DNA of 64,000 bases, taken from Clostridia bacterium (GTDB taxonomy: Bacteria; Bacillota; Clostridia; Saccharofermentanales; Saccharofermentanaceae). A program made the translations under genes and the position numbers. Where the stretch lies: positions 1 to 64,000 of the forward strand of contig JAKSRE010000015.1 of NCBI GenBank assembly GCA_024403775.1. The letters are read 5' to 3'. Below the pieces are notes generated by a model. It was given only the letters and a program-made list of their open reading frames with translations, was not told where the DNA came from and ran no database searches. Shown here piece after piece: positions 8,997-17,101 of this stretch (position 1 is its first letter; each line of letters begins with the position of its first letter).

Positions 8997-10202
8997 TTAA
9001 GTGTTTTTTTGCTTGTTTGAATAATATTTAAGTGATGCCATTATGATTCCCGCAAATAATCCAATAGCACACACAAGGATGATGCACATGTCAATAAACA
9101 TAAACTGTGTGGTTATCTGAGCTGCATCCTCCCAAAACGGAAATTCATACTCAGCAAGTTTTTTGGACTCTTCACCAATTGGCATCATATGATCATAGAT
9201 TTTAAGAAGACCAAAGCGCCCAGTGTTACGTACAACATACATTTTTGGATCATTACCAGAGTAACTAGGAAGTGCAGCCAAAACATCTGTATAAGCTACG
9301 CCTCTTACAGACTCTGGCAGAATAACTTCATAACAGTTGACTGCAAGTTTTGAACTTGTTCCAGCAATTCCGCTACCCTCGTCATTACCAGACTGATTAA
9401 AGTAGCCTGTAGCATCCAGTTTGTCAACAACAGAGAAATAGCAATATGCTCTGGCATCATTAACATCACTTTTATTTACAACACCATCATCCTTTACTCT
9501 GACAACACCAATAATAGTAAATGTCTCTCCCCACATCATAAGATTCTCACCTAATACATCATAGGATCTGTATAATCTCCACGCGAGAACATCATTTATT
9601 ACAATCTGATTGTTATCTATGACAAGTTCTGGCAAAAAACCACCGCTTAGGTACTCCATTGGATGGCAGGCACTAAAGTTTCCGCCTACAGCAACTACTT
9701 CAATATCAACTGGGTCTGTGGTTGTTCCATCAATCTTCTTCTCACAGATAGAAGCCTTAAGAAATGTTGAATAACAATCCTCCCAGCCACGTGGAGTTCC
9801 ATCACTGTTAAGTCCTTTGTTTTTGCTGTCTGCTCCGGTTGCAAAAGAATCAACTACACCCTGAAGCGTATTACGCATGGATGTAATATCTGCAAGTGAT
9901 AATGAAGAACCTGCCTCCTGGTAGTGAGCAGGAGTAAATTCGCCATTTACACGTATGCCTCTTGCAAAAACAGATACCTTGCCATAATCCTTTTCTTCAT
10001 TACTGCTACCCCAGTACTCTGCTGCAAACTGGTCTTTACAAGCGTTCTTTAAGGTATAGAAGTTATAACAGGTATAGGAACCAATAAGAACAGAACTTAC
10101 TATTACCCAGAAAGCTGCTCCTGACACTATTCGTTTCCATGCTTTACTGTTATCTTCTTTTATACCTTTAATAAAATCTTTTAATTTATCGAATATAAGC
10201 AT
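8997..10202 (-). CDS. MacB-like membrane protein (two membrane spans, large outside domain)
   Basis: 401 aa with one membrane span near residues 28-50 and another near 360-385, enclosing about 300 extracytoplasmic residues. The phrases PMEYLSGGFLPE, NQIVINDVLAWRLY and TFTIIGVVRVKD resemble the MacB periplasmic core domain, which in full transporters precedes three further spans. Here only two spans are present, so the FtsX permease half is absent. The ATG is chosen with TTGGAG six bases upstream; an in-frame TTG overlaps that site. It follows the adaptor gene with a 29-base gap, as MacB follows MacA. Transport function is inferred, and no ATPase is encoded nearby. Confidence 0.72.
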   Translation of the reverse strand: MLIFDKLKDFIKGIKEDNSKAWKRIVSGAAFWVIVSSVLIGSYTCYNFYTLKNACKDQFAAEYWGSSNEEKDYGKVSVFARGIRVNGEFTPAHYQEAGSSLSLADITSMRNTLQGVVDSFATGADSKNKGLNSDGTPRGWEDCYSTFLKASICEKKIDGTTTDPVDIEVVAVGGNFSACHPMEYLSGGFLPELVIDNNQIVINDVLAWRLYRSYDVLGENLMMWGETFTIIGVVRVKDDGVVNKSDVNDARAYCYFSVVDKLDATGYFNQSGNDEGSGIAGTSSKLAVNCYEVILPESVRGVAYTDVLAALPSYSGNDPKMYVVRNTGRFGLLKIYDHMMPIGEESKKLAEYEFPFWEDAAQITTQFMFIDMCIILVCAIGLFAGIIMASLKYYSNKQKNT

Positions 10203-10231
10203 CACTATCTCCAAAGAAATCTATTGGACAA

Positions 10232-12193
10232 TTAACTCTGTGAATAATCCTCAAGTCTTACTCTGTCGCCATTATTAAGAGGAACATCACTTCTTACAAC
10301 AATGAGAACATCGTTTGAGATACCATCACCCTTGATTGCTGATCTTGAACCATCATTTTCTTCAACTGTAACAGCAACTCTCTTTACAACTGCCTTGTCA
10401 CCAAGTGGTGTACTAGACTGTTCAATAATATATACGAACTTTCCGTTATTATCTTCATTTATTGCACTACTTGCGATAACAGCTTCATAATCCTTATTAG
10501 CCTTATCTGCTACAACAGTAATGGTCTCTCCTGGCCAGATATCTCCTTCGATTGCACATTCAACTATCTTTGAATTACGAGGATCGTTAGCATCTGGCTT
10601 AATATTTGTGATAACACACTTAGTTACATAATACTCATTTGGAGTAAGTTCCATACCCACATAGAATTTCTGTGCCGCAGTAGAGTCAAATCTGAATTTA
10701 ACACAGTAATTCGTACTATTAGGAACGATATTAAGTGCTGTTGTACCCTTAGTCAGAACATCATTTTTGCCAATTGCCATGTTAAACACATAGCCAGTTG
10801 CAGGTGCATAAACCTCGACAATTTCCATCTTGGCCTTAAGTTCTTCAATCTGCTTTTTAAGTTTCTCGATTTTTTCTTCCTGTTCTGCCTTGGTGTCCTG
10901 ATCCTTTAATGCCTGTACCTGATCATTTGCCTGCTGAGTAGAAAGTGATTTCTGTGCCTGTGTCAAAGCTGAACTAGCCTGACTTACTGCTGACTGAGCA
11001 GCTGACAATGTTGGAAGACTGTTAGCTGCTTCAATAACTGCATTAGCATCAGCAATATGAGAATCTGCATCTGCCAATTCCGTTGAAGCTGAAGTAAGTC
11101 TCGCCTGAGCACCCTCAAGCTGTGCCTCAAGATTACGAATCTCTTCTTCAACCTGTCCTCTCTGTTCCATGAGATCCTCCATAGAACCAGGAGCAATAGG
11201 AGCTGCTGTTGGCGCTGCAGTAGGTTCTGCTGTTGGAACTGGAGTAGGCTCACTTGTTGGCTCTGCTGTAGGTTCTGCTGTTGGAACTGCAGTTGGTTCA
11301 GAAGTCGGCTCAGCAGTTGGCTCAACTACTGGTTCAGAAGTTGGCTCTGCTGTTGGTTCTACTACAGGCTCAGAAGTAGGTTCTGCTGTTGGTTCTGGTG
11401 AAGTCTCAGGTTCACCAGAAGGTTCATCAGTTATATCAGCACGGATTCCATCTCCAAAAATCACTGTATCTTCAGGATTATATGTTGGAATCTCACCTGG
11501 AAGAGGTGTTGGCTGAGGAGTTGGAGTTCCAAGAGTAACAAATACATTAATGCTTGTATTAATAGTATCAAGACGGTTATTTGCTGCATCAATGTCTCGG
11601 TTAATCTCTTCCATCGTACTTGTAATAGCTTCTATCTCTGCCTTCTTTGATACAACGGTAGGAGAGTATTGCTCAATTATGCTGTTTGCTTCAGCAATTG
11701 TAGCATCCTTATTCTGTACTTCAGCTAATGTAGCCTGTGCAGCTTCTAAAGTCTGCTTCGCCATATCAATCTGTGAATCGTAAGAAGAATAATCTGTAGG
11801 ATTACTTGGCATCATTTCTTCATACTGCTTTTCACGAAGCATTGTATCAAGCTCTGTCTGAAGCTGTTCTAACTCTGTCTCGTCCTCAAGCACTTTTAAA
11901 GTAAATAACAGATCACCTTCAAACACATAATCCCAATCAGAAACATATGCAGTATCAACTGTTCTTCCATCAATCTCTGCTGGTACTTCATACTTAACTG
12001 CATCTACTGCCTCAACAGTTGCAGTAGCATTATTGCTATATGACAAATTACCACGCGCAGGTGACTTGCCTACAACCTTTGGAATTGTCGCATTCATAAT
12101 TGTGTTTGAGAAAAAGGTAAGTAAGGCCAAAACAACAACAAAAGCAATTATTGCCTTAACAACCCATTTACGTGATTTAGTCTCGTTTCCCAT
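10232..12193 (-). CDS. Membrane-fusion (HlyD/MacA-type) adaptor with internal PT-repeat
   Basis: 653 aa. One N-terminal membrane span (residues 11-29) is followed by a beta-barrel/lipoyl-like region (VEAVDAVKYEVPAEIDGRTV, EGDLLFTLKV), a coiled coil (about 100-215), a low-complexity stretch of about 100 residues made of EPTAEPTSEP-type repeats, a second coiled coil (about 345-455, TLSAAQSAVSQASSAL), a second lipoyl half (VEVYAPATGYVFNMAIGKND) and C-terminal beta domains. This is the MacA/HlyD plan for exporters, with a proline-threonine insertion at what should be the hairpin tip. It lies between sugar-type permeases and a MacB-like gene. The ribosome site is weak and distant. Export partner and cargo are unknown. 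Confidence 0.85.
   Translation of the reverse strand: MGNETKSRKWVVKAIIAFVVVLALLTFFSNTIMNATIPKVVGKSPARGNLSYSNNATATVEAVDAVKYEVPAEIDGRTVDTAYVSDWDYVFEGDLLFTLKVLEDETELEQLQTELDTMLREKQYEEMMPSNPTDYSSYDSQIDMAKQTLEAAQATLAEVQNKDATIAEANSIIEQYSPTVVSKKAEIEAITSTMEEINRDIDAANNRLDTINTSINVFVTLGTPTPQPTPLPGEIPTYNPEDTVIFGDGIRADITDEPSGEPETSPEPTAEPTSEPVVEPTAEPTSEPVVEPTAEPTSEPTAVPTAEPTAEPTSEPTPVPTAEPTAAPTAAPIAPGSMEDLMEQRGQVEEEIRNLEAQLEGAQARLTSASTELADADSHIADANAVIEAANSLPTLSAAQSAVSQASSALTQAQKSLSTQQANDQVQALKDQDTKAEQEEKIEKLKKQIEELKAKMEIVEVYAPATGYVFNMAIGKNDVLTKGTTALNIVPNSTNYCVKFRFDSTAAQKFYVGMELTPNEYYVTKCVITNIKPDANDPRNSKIVECAIEGDIWPGETITVVADKANKDYEAVIASSAINEDNNGKFVYIIEQSSTPLGDKAVVKRVAVTVEENDGSRSAIKGDGISNDVLIVVRSDVPLNNGDRVRLEDYSQS
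11170..11440 (-). repeat. Coding repeat: Pro-Thr-Glu-rich degenerate repeats
   Basis: DNA encoding about 20 degenerate copies of E-P-T-A/S/V within the adaptor gene. The near-tandem nature produces long open frames on the opposite strand that are artefacts. Such stretches often vary in copy number between strains. Confidence 0.85.
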
Positions 12194-12240
12194 ATTAATT
12201 CATTTAGTCCTTTCCTATTGGCAACTATATAAATCTATTA

Positions 12241-13476
12241 TTACTTAACACCTGATCTTGAAATACCTTCAACCAGATACTCTTCACCGAGAAGGAATAT
12301 CAGAAGTGCCGGTATCATATAAAGTGTCGATGCTGCGAAAGCAATACCAATCTCAGCTTCATTTATCTGTGACAGGAATACTGATAGAGGCTGCTTCACC
12401 TCACTCTCAAGAAGAATGAGAGGCTGCTCAACCATGTTCCAGTAATCGATAAACAACAGAATCATAAGAGCATAAACTGCACTTTTACAGGTCGGCACGG
12501 CAATATTTATAAATATCTGCCACTCTGTAGCTCCATCAAGAAGTGCGGCTTCAATATATGCTGACGGAATCTGTCTCATGTACTTTGTCAGAAGGAAAGT
12601 ACTAAAAGTAGAGAACACACCCGGAAGTATAATCGCCCATACCGAATCAAGAATTCCCAGAGAGTCTGCAATCATGTAGTTTGGAACCAGTGTAACCTGG
12701 AATGGCATCAGCATAAGAATGATATATGAGAAGAATAATACCTCTCTTCTCTTCTTACGGTATCTGGCAAAACTGTATGACGCCAGAAGTGATACCAGAA
12801 GCTGTCCAAATACAATTGGAACTACCATTACAATTGAATTCCAGAACTTAAGAAGATACTGTGGGCTCATAAACAAAAGCGTCTTATACTGCTCTATCGT
12901 TACGAGTTGTGGTATGAATTTAAGCTTAGGCGGCTTACTTAAATATGTCGCACCATTGGTTGCATGTCCTGACAGACTCTGGAAAATCTTTCCATAATTC
13001 GAAGTAATCTCTGCTGAGGTCATAAATGAATTAAGGAAAGTAAAGAAGATTGGGAAAATGGCAAGAAGTGCTGCAACTGCTGCAATTAATACTCCTATAC
13101 CCATCAGAATCTTATGGAAGATCTCTCGGCGCTTGCGCACACCTGAAGTACGTTTTCTCTCCTTGGCACAAAACTCTGCCTTTTCTTCTTCAGTCATCTT
13201 ATCGAACATACTCTCAAAGACTGGCAATTCGTTATATACCTTACGTCTTGCATCTCGAGCTGCTCTTTTTCTCTTTGCTATTACTTCTTCCCTTGTAAGT
13301 CCTGTCTCATCGTAAGGATTTGAGAGTTTATTCTGTTCCTCTATGAATTCGGTCATTGAAGAATCGATATCGGTCTTACTTTCGGGAATGATTGCTTCTG
13401 GTTTACTTAAAGAAATAAGTTTATTAAGTGCCTCGCTCATCTGCTGTTCAGAAGGAATTTTGTTCTCGTTATCCAT
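12241..13476 (-). CDS. Sugar-type ABC permease, MalG-like, with N-terminal extension
   Basis: 411 aa against about 280 in typical MalG-type permeases. The first 115 residues are hydrophilic and include a basic stretch (EVIAKRKRAARDARRK), probably cytoplasmic. Six membrane segments follow, and the EAA loop EAALLDGATEWQIFINIAVP is intact. GGAGG lies five bases before the ATG. It follows the MalF-like gene by 10 bases. There is no binding protein or ATPase in this operon, unlike the importer at 2.3-7.4 kb. Confidence 0.88.
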   Translation of the reverse strand: MDNENKIPSEQQMSEALNKLISLSKPEAIIPESKTDIDSSMTEFIEEQNKLSNPYDETGLTREEVIAKRKRAARDARRKVYNELPVFESMFDKMTEEEKAEFCAKERKRTSGVRKRREIFHKILMGIGVLIAAVAALLAIFPIFFTFLNSFMTSAEITSNYGKIFQSLSGHATNGATYLSKPPKLKFIPQLVTIEQYKTLLFMSPQYLLKFWNSIVMVVPIVFGQLLVSLLASYSFARYRKKRREVLFFSYIILMLMPFQVTLVPNYMIADSLGILDSVWAIILPGVFSTFSTFLLTKYMRQIPSAYIEAALLDGATEWQIFINIAVPTCKSAVYALMILLFIDYWNMVEQPLILLESEVKQPLSVFLSQINEAEIGIAFAASTLYMIPALLIFLLGEEYLVEGISRSGVK

Positions 13477-13486
13477 ATATTCCTCC

Positions 13487-14413
13487 TTAGTCTTCTACAT
13501 CTGCGTCGAACTTTGATTCAACAAGGAACAAAACGCCGACGATAATAATCATTGCAATACACATAACAATCGCACCAGCTGACAATCTTGAATAATTGAG
13601 CTGCTTAAAGGCATTATTCATAAAATGCTGCAGCATATAAAGGTTATCAAAAGGATAGTCACCAGTAAGAAGATAAATCTCTCGGAAAATCTTAAATGAA
13701 TTTATAAGAGACATAATTCCTACAAAGAACAAAGTTGAATTAAGATAGTGCATCTTAATCGCGAAAAATCGCTTGAAAGAGTTTGCACCATCAAGCATGG
13801 CTGATTCCAAAATCTCTTCAGGAATATTACTCAAAGCTGCCAGGAATAAAACCATGTTATATCCAAGATTTTTCCAGAGGAACAAAAGAAGAATGACAAT
13901 CTGCGCATGCTCAGACTTAAGCCAGTCAATCTTATCCATTCCCAGAAGCTGACCAGTCCAGCCATTAACTACGCCGTTAAAGCTGAAAAGAACCTGCCAG
14001 ATAAGAACAACTGAAGCAACAGGAACCATCATAGGATTAAGAAGAATACTTCTGAACATACTCTTGCCTGGAATACCTGAATTCAAAAGGATTGCCAGGA
14101 GAAGCGATATAACTACCGCAAGAGGAACTGCAATTACAGCAAAAGTCAATGTATTAATAGAAGCAGATACAAATGATCTGTTGGTAAGTACACGAACATA
14201 ATTTATTAATCCTACAAAATCTGGATTTGTAGGTGACTTCTGAAATGAAGTGACAAGCAATTTAAGAAGCGGCCAGAAAAAGAATACCGACACGCCGATA
14301 AGGCTTGGAACCAGATAAGAAGTAAAAGTTACCCAGTCAAACACCTTTCTTTTCAGATGCGATATCTTTTTATTCTTGCTTTTTTCATTTTTGCCAAATG
14401 ACTTAAAACTCAT
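13487..14413 (-). CDS. Sugar-type ABC permease, MalF-like
   Basis: 308 aa, normal length for the family, and first gene of the adaptor/permease operon. Six membrane spans and the EAA loop ESAMLDGANSFKRFFAIKMH are visible. The ATG is chosen with AAGGTG six bases upstream; an in-frame GTG three codons earlier overlaps that site. Closest in design to CUT1 sugar importers, but the downstream genes point to a non-standard complex. Substrate unknown. Confidence 0.88.
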   Translation of the reverse strand: MSFKSFGKNEKSKNKKISHLKRKVFDWVTFTSYLVPSLIGVSVFFFWPLLKLLVTSFQKSPTNPDFVGLINYVRVLTNRSFVSASINTLTFAVIAVPLAVVISLLLAILLNSGIPGKSMFRSILLNPMMVPVASVVLIWQVLFSFNGVVNGWTGQLLGMDKIDWLKSEHAQIVILLLFLWKNLGYNMVLFLAALSNIPEEILESAMLDGANSFKRFFAIKMHYLNSTLFFVGIMSLINSFKIFREIYLLTGDYPFDNLYMLQHFMNNAFKQLNYSRLSAGAIVMCIAMIIIVGVLFLVESKFDADVED

Positions 14414-14444
14414 AGTAATCACCTTAATTTTTCTTTACAGTATT

Positions 14445-14473
14445 AATGTATCACTATAAATAAAAATAACCAA
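14445..14473 (-). promoter_or_regulatory. Promoter of the permease/adaptor operon
   Basis: TTGGTT and TACATT are 17 bases apart on the minus strand, 32 bases before the MalF-like start codon. Confidence 0.55.
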
Positions 14474-14593
14474 CACATAACCGATTAAGAATTAGTTAAG
14501 CACTTTCTTAATTTTTGTTTAAGGAACCTAATTTTTTATTATTTCAAAATTGTAAACTTTTTCTGAATTCGTAATAACATTTAGGTATCTTTG

Positions 14594-14622
14594 TTGAATC
14601 AGACAATTTTAAGTTGTAAAAT
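14594..14622 (+). promoter_or_regulatory. Promoter of the zinc-ribbon/HD gene
   Basis: TTGAAT and TGTAAAAT (extended -10, TAAAAT) are separated by 17 bases, about 63 bases before the start codon. Confidence 0.65.
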
Positions 14623-14685
14623 GCTTTTATGAAAAACAAATAAGAAATGTCCGTTTATAAGGACCTATTGAGGAGGTATTATTTT

Positions 14686-15492
14686 ATGAAGAAATGTCCA
14701 GATTGCGGTATGGTTATCGCAAACCAGGCTATTAGATGCCCAAAGTGTAAATTTGATTTTGCTGAGAGTACAGCTACTCCTACAGCAGTAGCAAGTGGTA
14801 CTCCTGCAACAGTTGCAGCTCCTACAACAAAGGCTTCAGCAGGTATTCTTCCAATGGCACAGATTACAGCATCAAATGTAGATGCTGCATATGCTGAGCT
14901 TAAGAGCCAGATTATTAAGCGTAAGACAGAATTCGATCACTTTATCGACTTCCTTGAGAACAGAACAGCTTGGCTTTCTGCTCCAGCAGAGAAGGAAGGT
15001 CCTATGGCAATTGAGAAGGGTCTCCTTATCAGAAGCGTTGGCGTTGCTAAGCAGCTTTTGAGAATTAAAGATACACTTATGCCACAGCTCGACGACGAGG
15101 CTGCTATCATTATCGGTCTTTTCCATGATGTTGGTAAGGTAGGTATCGAGGGTAAGCCACTCTTTATCGTTGAGGAGAAGATTACTTCTTCATCAGCTCT
15201 TGGTTTGTCACTTAACAGATCAATTCCTACATCTTCTACTCCAACTTACACAATCAATGCAAATCTTGTTCCTATGCAGGTTGGTGTTAGAAGCTTGTTC
15301 CTCGTATCACAGTACATGCTTTTGACAGATGATGAAGCACAGGCTATTACTTATGCAGCTGATACAAAGTGCATCAATGGTGCTCCATCACCTTACACAA
15401 CTGTACTTGAGACAGCTATCAAGTTGCAGAAGACAATTTATGAGAATTCAGAAGCTATCGCTAATTACAGTTTCTCTGTAATTGCACCATAA
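14686..15492 (+). CDS. Zinc-ribbon protein with degenerate HD domain
   Basis: 268 aa. The ATG at KKCPDCGM is preceded by AGGAGG at a normal distance. Residues 3-22 form a zinc ribbon (CPDC...CPKC), then an Ala/Thr/Pro linker to about residue 60, then a helical domain with FHDVGKVG near residue 150 that matches the HD-hydrolase core. In the HD family I recognise here, His residues are expected at LxHS, GHGxKS and YH(x)G; this protein has LIRS, GVRS and YAAD. So three probable metal ligands are lost and only the HD pair remains. I expect a binding or scaffold role rather than phosphohydrolase activity. Single-gene unit with its own promoter and terminator. Confidence 0.75.
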   Translation: MKKCPDCGMVIANQAIRCPKCKFDFAESTATPTAVASGTPATVAAPTTKASAGILPMAQITASNVDAAYAELKSQIIKRKTEFDHFIDFLENRTAWLSAPAEKEGPMAIEKGLLIRSVGVAKQLLRIKDTLMPQLDDEAAIIIGLFHDVGKVGIEGKPLFIVEEKITSSSALGLSLNRSIPTSSTPTYTINANLVPMQVGVRSLFLVSQYMLLTDDEAQAITYAADTKCINGAPSPYTTVLETAIKLQKTIYENSEAIANYSFSVIAP

Positions 15493-15529
15493 TTAAGCTA
15501 GTTTCTTTCTTATATACTCCATTTCTTTT

Positions 15530-15575
15530 CCCCGTTCGAATTCTTTCCCTATTACTTCGGACGGGGTTTCTATTT
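15530..15575 (+). terminator. Terminator of the zinc-ribbon/HD gene
   Basis: CCCCGTTCGAA pairs with TTCGGACGGGG (one G-U), then TTTCTATTT. Confidence 0.85.
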
Positions 15576-15639
15576 GCGTAAAAATAAGTTCCTGTCACTC
15601 GCCCTTTCTATCTTATTTGAATATATTATGGGAAATATC

Positions 15640-15679
15640 AGAAAAAAACTATCCCAAAACCGCTTCGGTTTTGGGATAG
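15640..15679 (-). terminator. Terminator of the MFS transporter gene
   Basis: A perfect 14-bp stem (CTATCCCAAAACCG with its complement) with a three-base loop is followed on the minus strand by a seven-T run. Confidence 0.95.
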
Positions 15680-15715
15680 CCCAATCAATATAAATAACTT
15701 ATTTAATTCAACTAA

Positions 15716-17050
15716 TTACAAATCAATATCCTGCTCCAAAACATCTAGTGGATTTGGCTTATTGTCACCATGCTGAACAAGAAGCATTGTAAGGAATGAG
15801 AAAAATACGAACAATGCTGCATAGATGAACAATGTCTTATAACTTACAAAATCCAAAAGAAGATTAGAGAGAATTGGTGTAGCTACCTGAGCAGCCATTG
15901 AGAATGAATAATAATATCCAGTAAACTTACCAATCTCATCCTCTGTAGCCATCTCTACAACCATTGGAAGAGAGTTTACATTAATTGCAGCCCATGAGAA
16001 TCCGATAAGTGCAAGGAAGATATACATTGGTGCAATAAAAGAATCAAGAAGAAGTGAACATACAAAAAGTCCAGCAAATGAACCACAAAGAATCAATACA
16101 CCGCCAAGAATAGACTTCTTACGTCCAATCTTAGAAGAAATAAATCCAACTGGAATGTATGACAATACAGCAACCGCAGTGGCAATAGTAAGACACATTG
16201 AAGCAGAGCCTAATTCCATGCCCCATTCCTTCTGTGCAAACTTTGTAAAAGAAGAAGTAACGGCATTATATCCCATATACCAGAAAGCTACTGAGAACAA
16301 AATACCGAAGAAGCTTCGTCTCATGGCCTTTGGCATAGTCTTAAATACTGAGCCTGACTCATTACCAGTACTCTTACGCTCGATAGCAATATCATCCTCT
16401 TCCTTAGGAAGTGTTGCCAAAATCTTATTCTCGTTAATTGTGCAGAACAACACGATAACAGATATAACCATTATTCCAACTACAATACCAAAGAGTGGCA
16501 TGTAATTTACATGCGCCAGACCAGCAACCTTTGAATCTGAATATAAAACTGCTGATACGATAAGAATGAAGATTGCACCAAGAGCACCCATGAGGTTAAT
16601 GATTGCATTACCCTGGCTTCTGTAAGCCTTAGGTGTCAAATCTGGCATCAAGGCAACTGCTGGTGATCTGTAAGTTCCCATCGCGATAAGAAGAAGACCA
16701 AGGAACACTACGAACATTACAAATTTTGAAGTAGTTGCAGCTGTAGCATAGCTGTTATCAATCAAAGGTATGATAATTGCAAGAACAGAGGCAGCTGCTG
16801 TACCAGCAAGAATAAATGGCATTCTCTTACCAATTTTTGTATGTGTCTTATCTGAAAGCGTACCAAAAACAGGGAGAAGGAATAAAGCCAGAACATTATC
16901 GAGTGACATAATAATGCCCTGGAATGAGTCTCTCATCTTGAACGTATTAGTCAAAATGAGTGGAATAACATTGTCGTACATCTGCCAGAATGCAGAAATT
17001 GCGAGAAAGGCAAAACCAATCAATATTGTCTGCGTTTTGTTTAACTTCAT
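15716..17050 (-). CDS. Major facilitator superfamily transporter, probably sugar
   Basis: 444 aa with twelve predicted membrane spans. The motif FGTLSDKTHTKIGKRMPFIL after span 2 and GFISSKIGRKKSIL in the second half are the conserved MFS loop signatures. The first motif, with its R/K-rich loop, resembles the sucrose/GPH-like group of MFS sugar carriers. AAGGAG precedes the ATG by six bases. Substrate not determinable. It may be transcribed with the lipoprotein gene upstream (52-base gap). Confidence 0.88.
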   Translation of the reverse strand: MKLNKTQTILIGFAFLAISAFWQMYDNVIPLILTNTFKMRDSFQGIIMSLDNVLALFLLPVFGTLSDKTHTKIGKRMPFILAGTAAASVLAIIIPLIDNSYATAATTSKFVMFVVFLGLLLIAMGTYRSPAVALMPDLTPKAYRSQGNAIINLMGALGAIFILIVSAVLYSDSKVAGLAHVNYMPLFGIVVGIMVISVIVLFCTINENKILATLPKEEDDIAIERKSTGNESGSVFKTMPKAMRRSFFGILFSVAFWYMGYNAVTSSFTKFAQKEWGMELGSASMCLTIATAVAVLSYIPVGFISSKIGRKKSILGGVLILCGSFAGLFVCSLLLDSFIAPMYIFLALIGFSWAAINVNSLPMVVEMATEDEIGKFTGYYYSFSMAAQVATPILSNLLLDFVSYKTLFIYAALFVFFSFLTMLLVQHGDNKPNPLDVLEQDIDL

Positions 17051-17101
17051 ATTAATTCTCCTTTTTATTTTTGTATCGCTTTTCGAAAAGAATAGAATAA
17101 A

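Noticed and set aside
11169..11516. Long plus-strand open frame of Gly-Ser-Ala-Val repeats
   Set aside because: It is the reverse reading of the Pro-Thr-Glu repeat in the adaptor gene and has no ribosome site. The same holds for the Ser/Val-rich plus-strand frame at 8528-8833 opposite the acidic lipoprotein linker.
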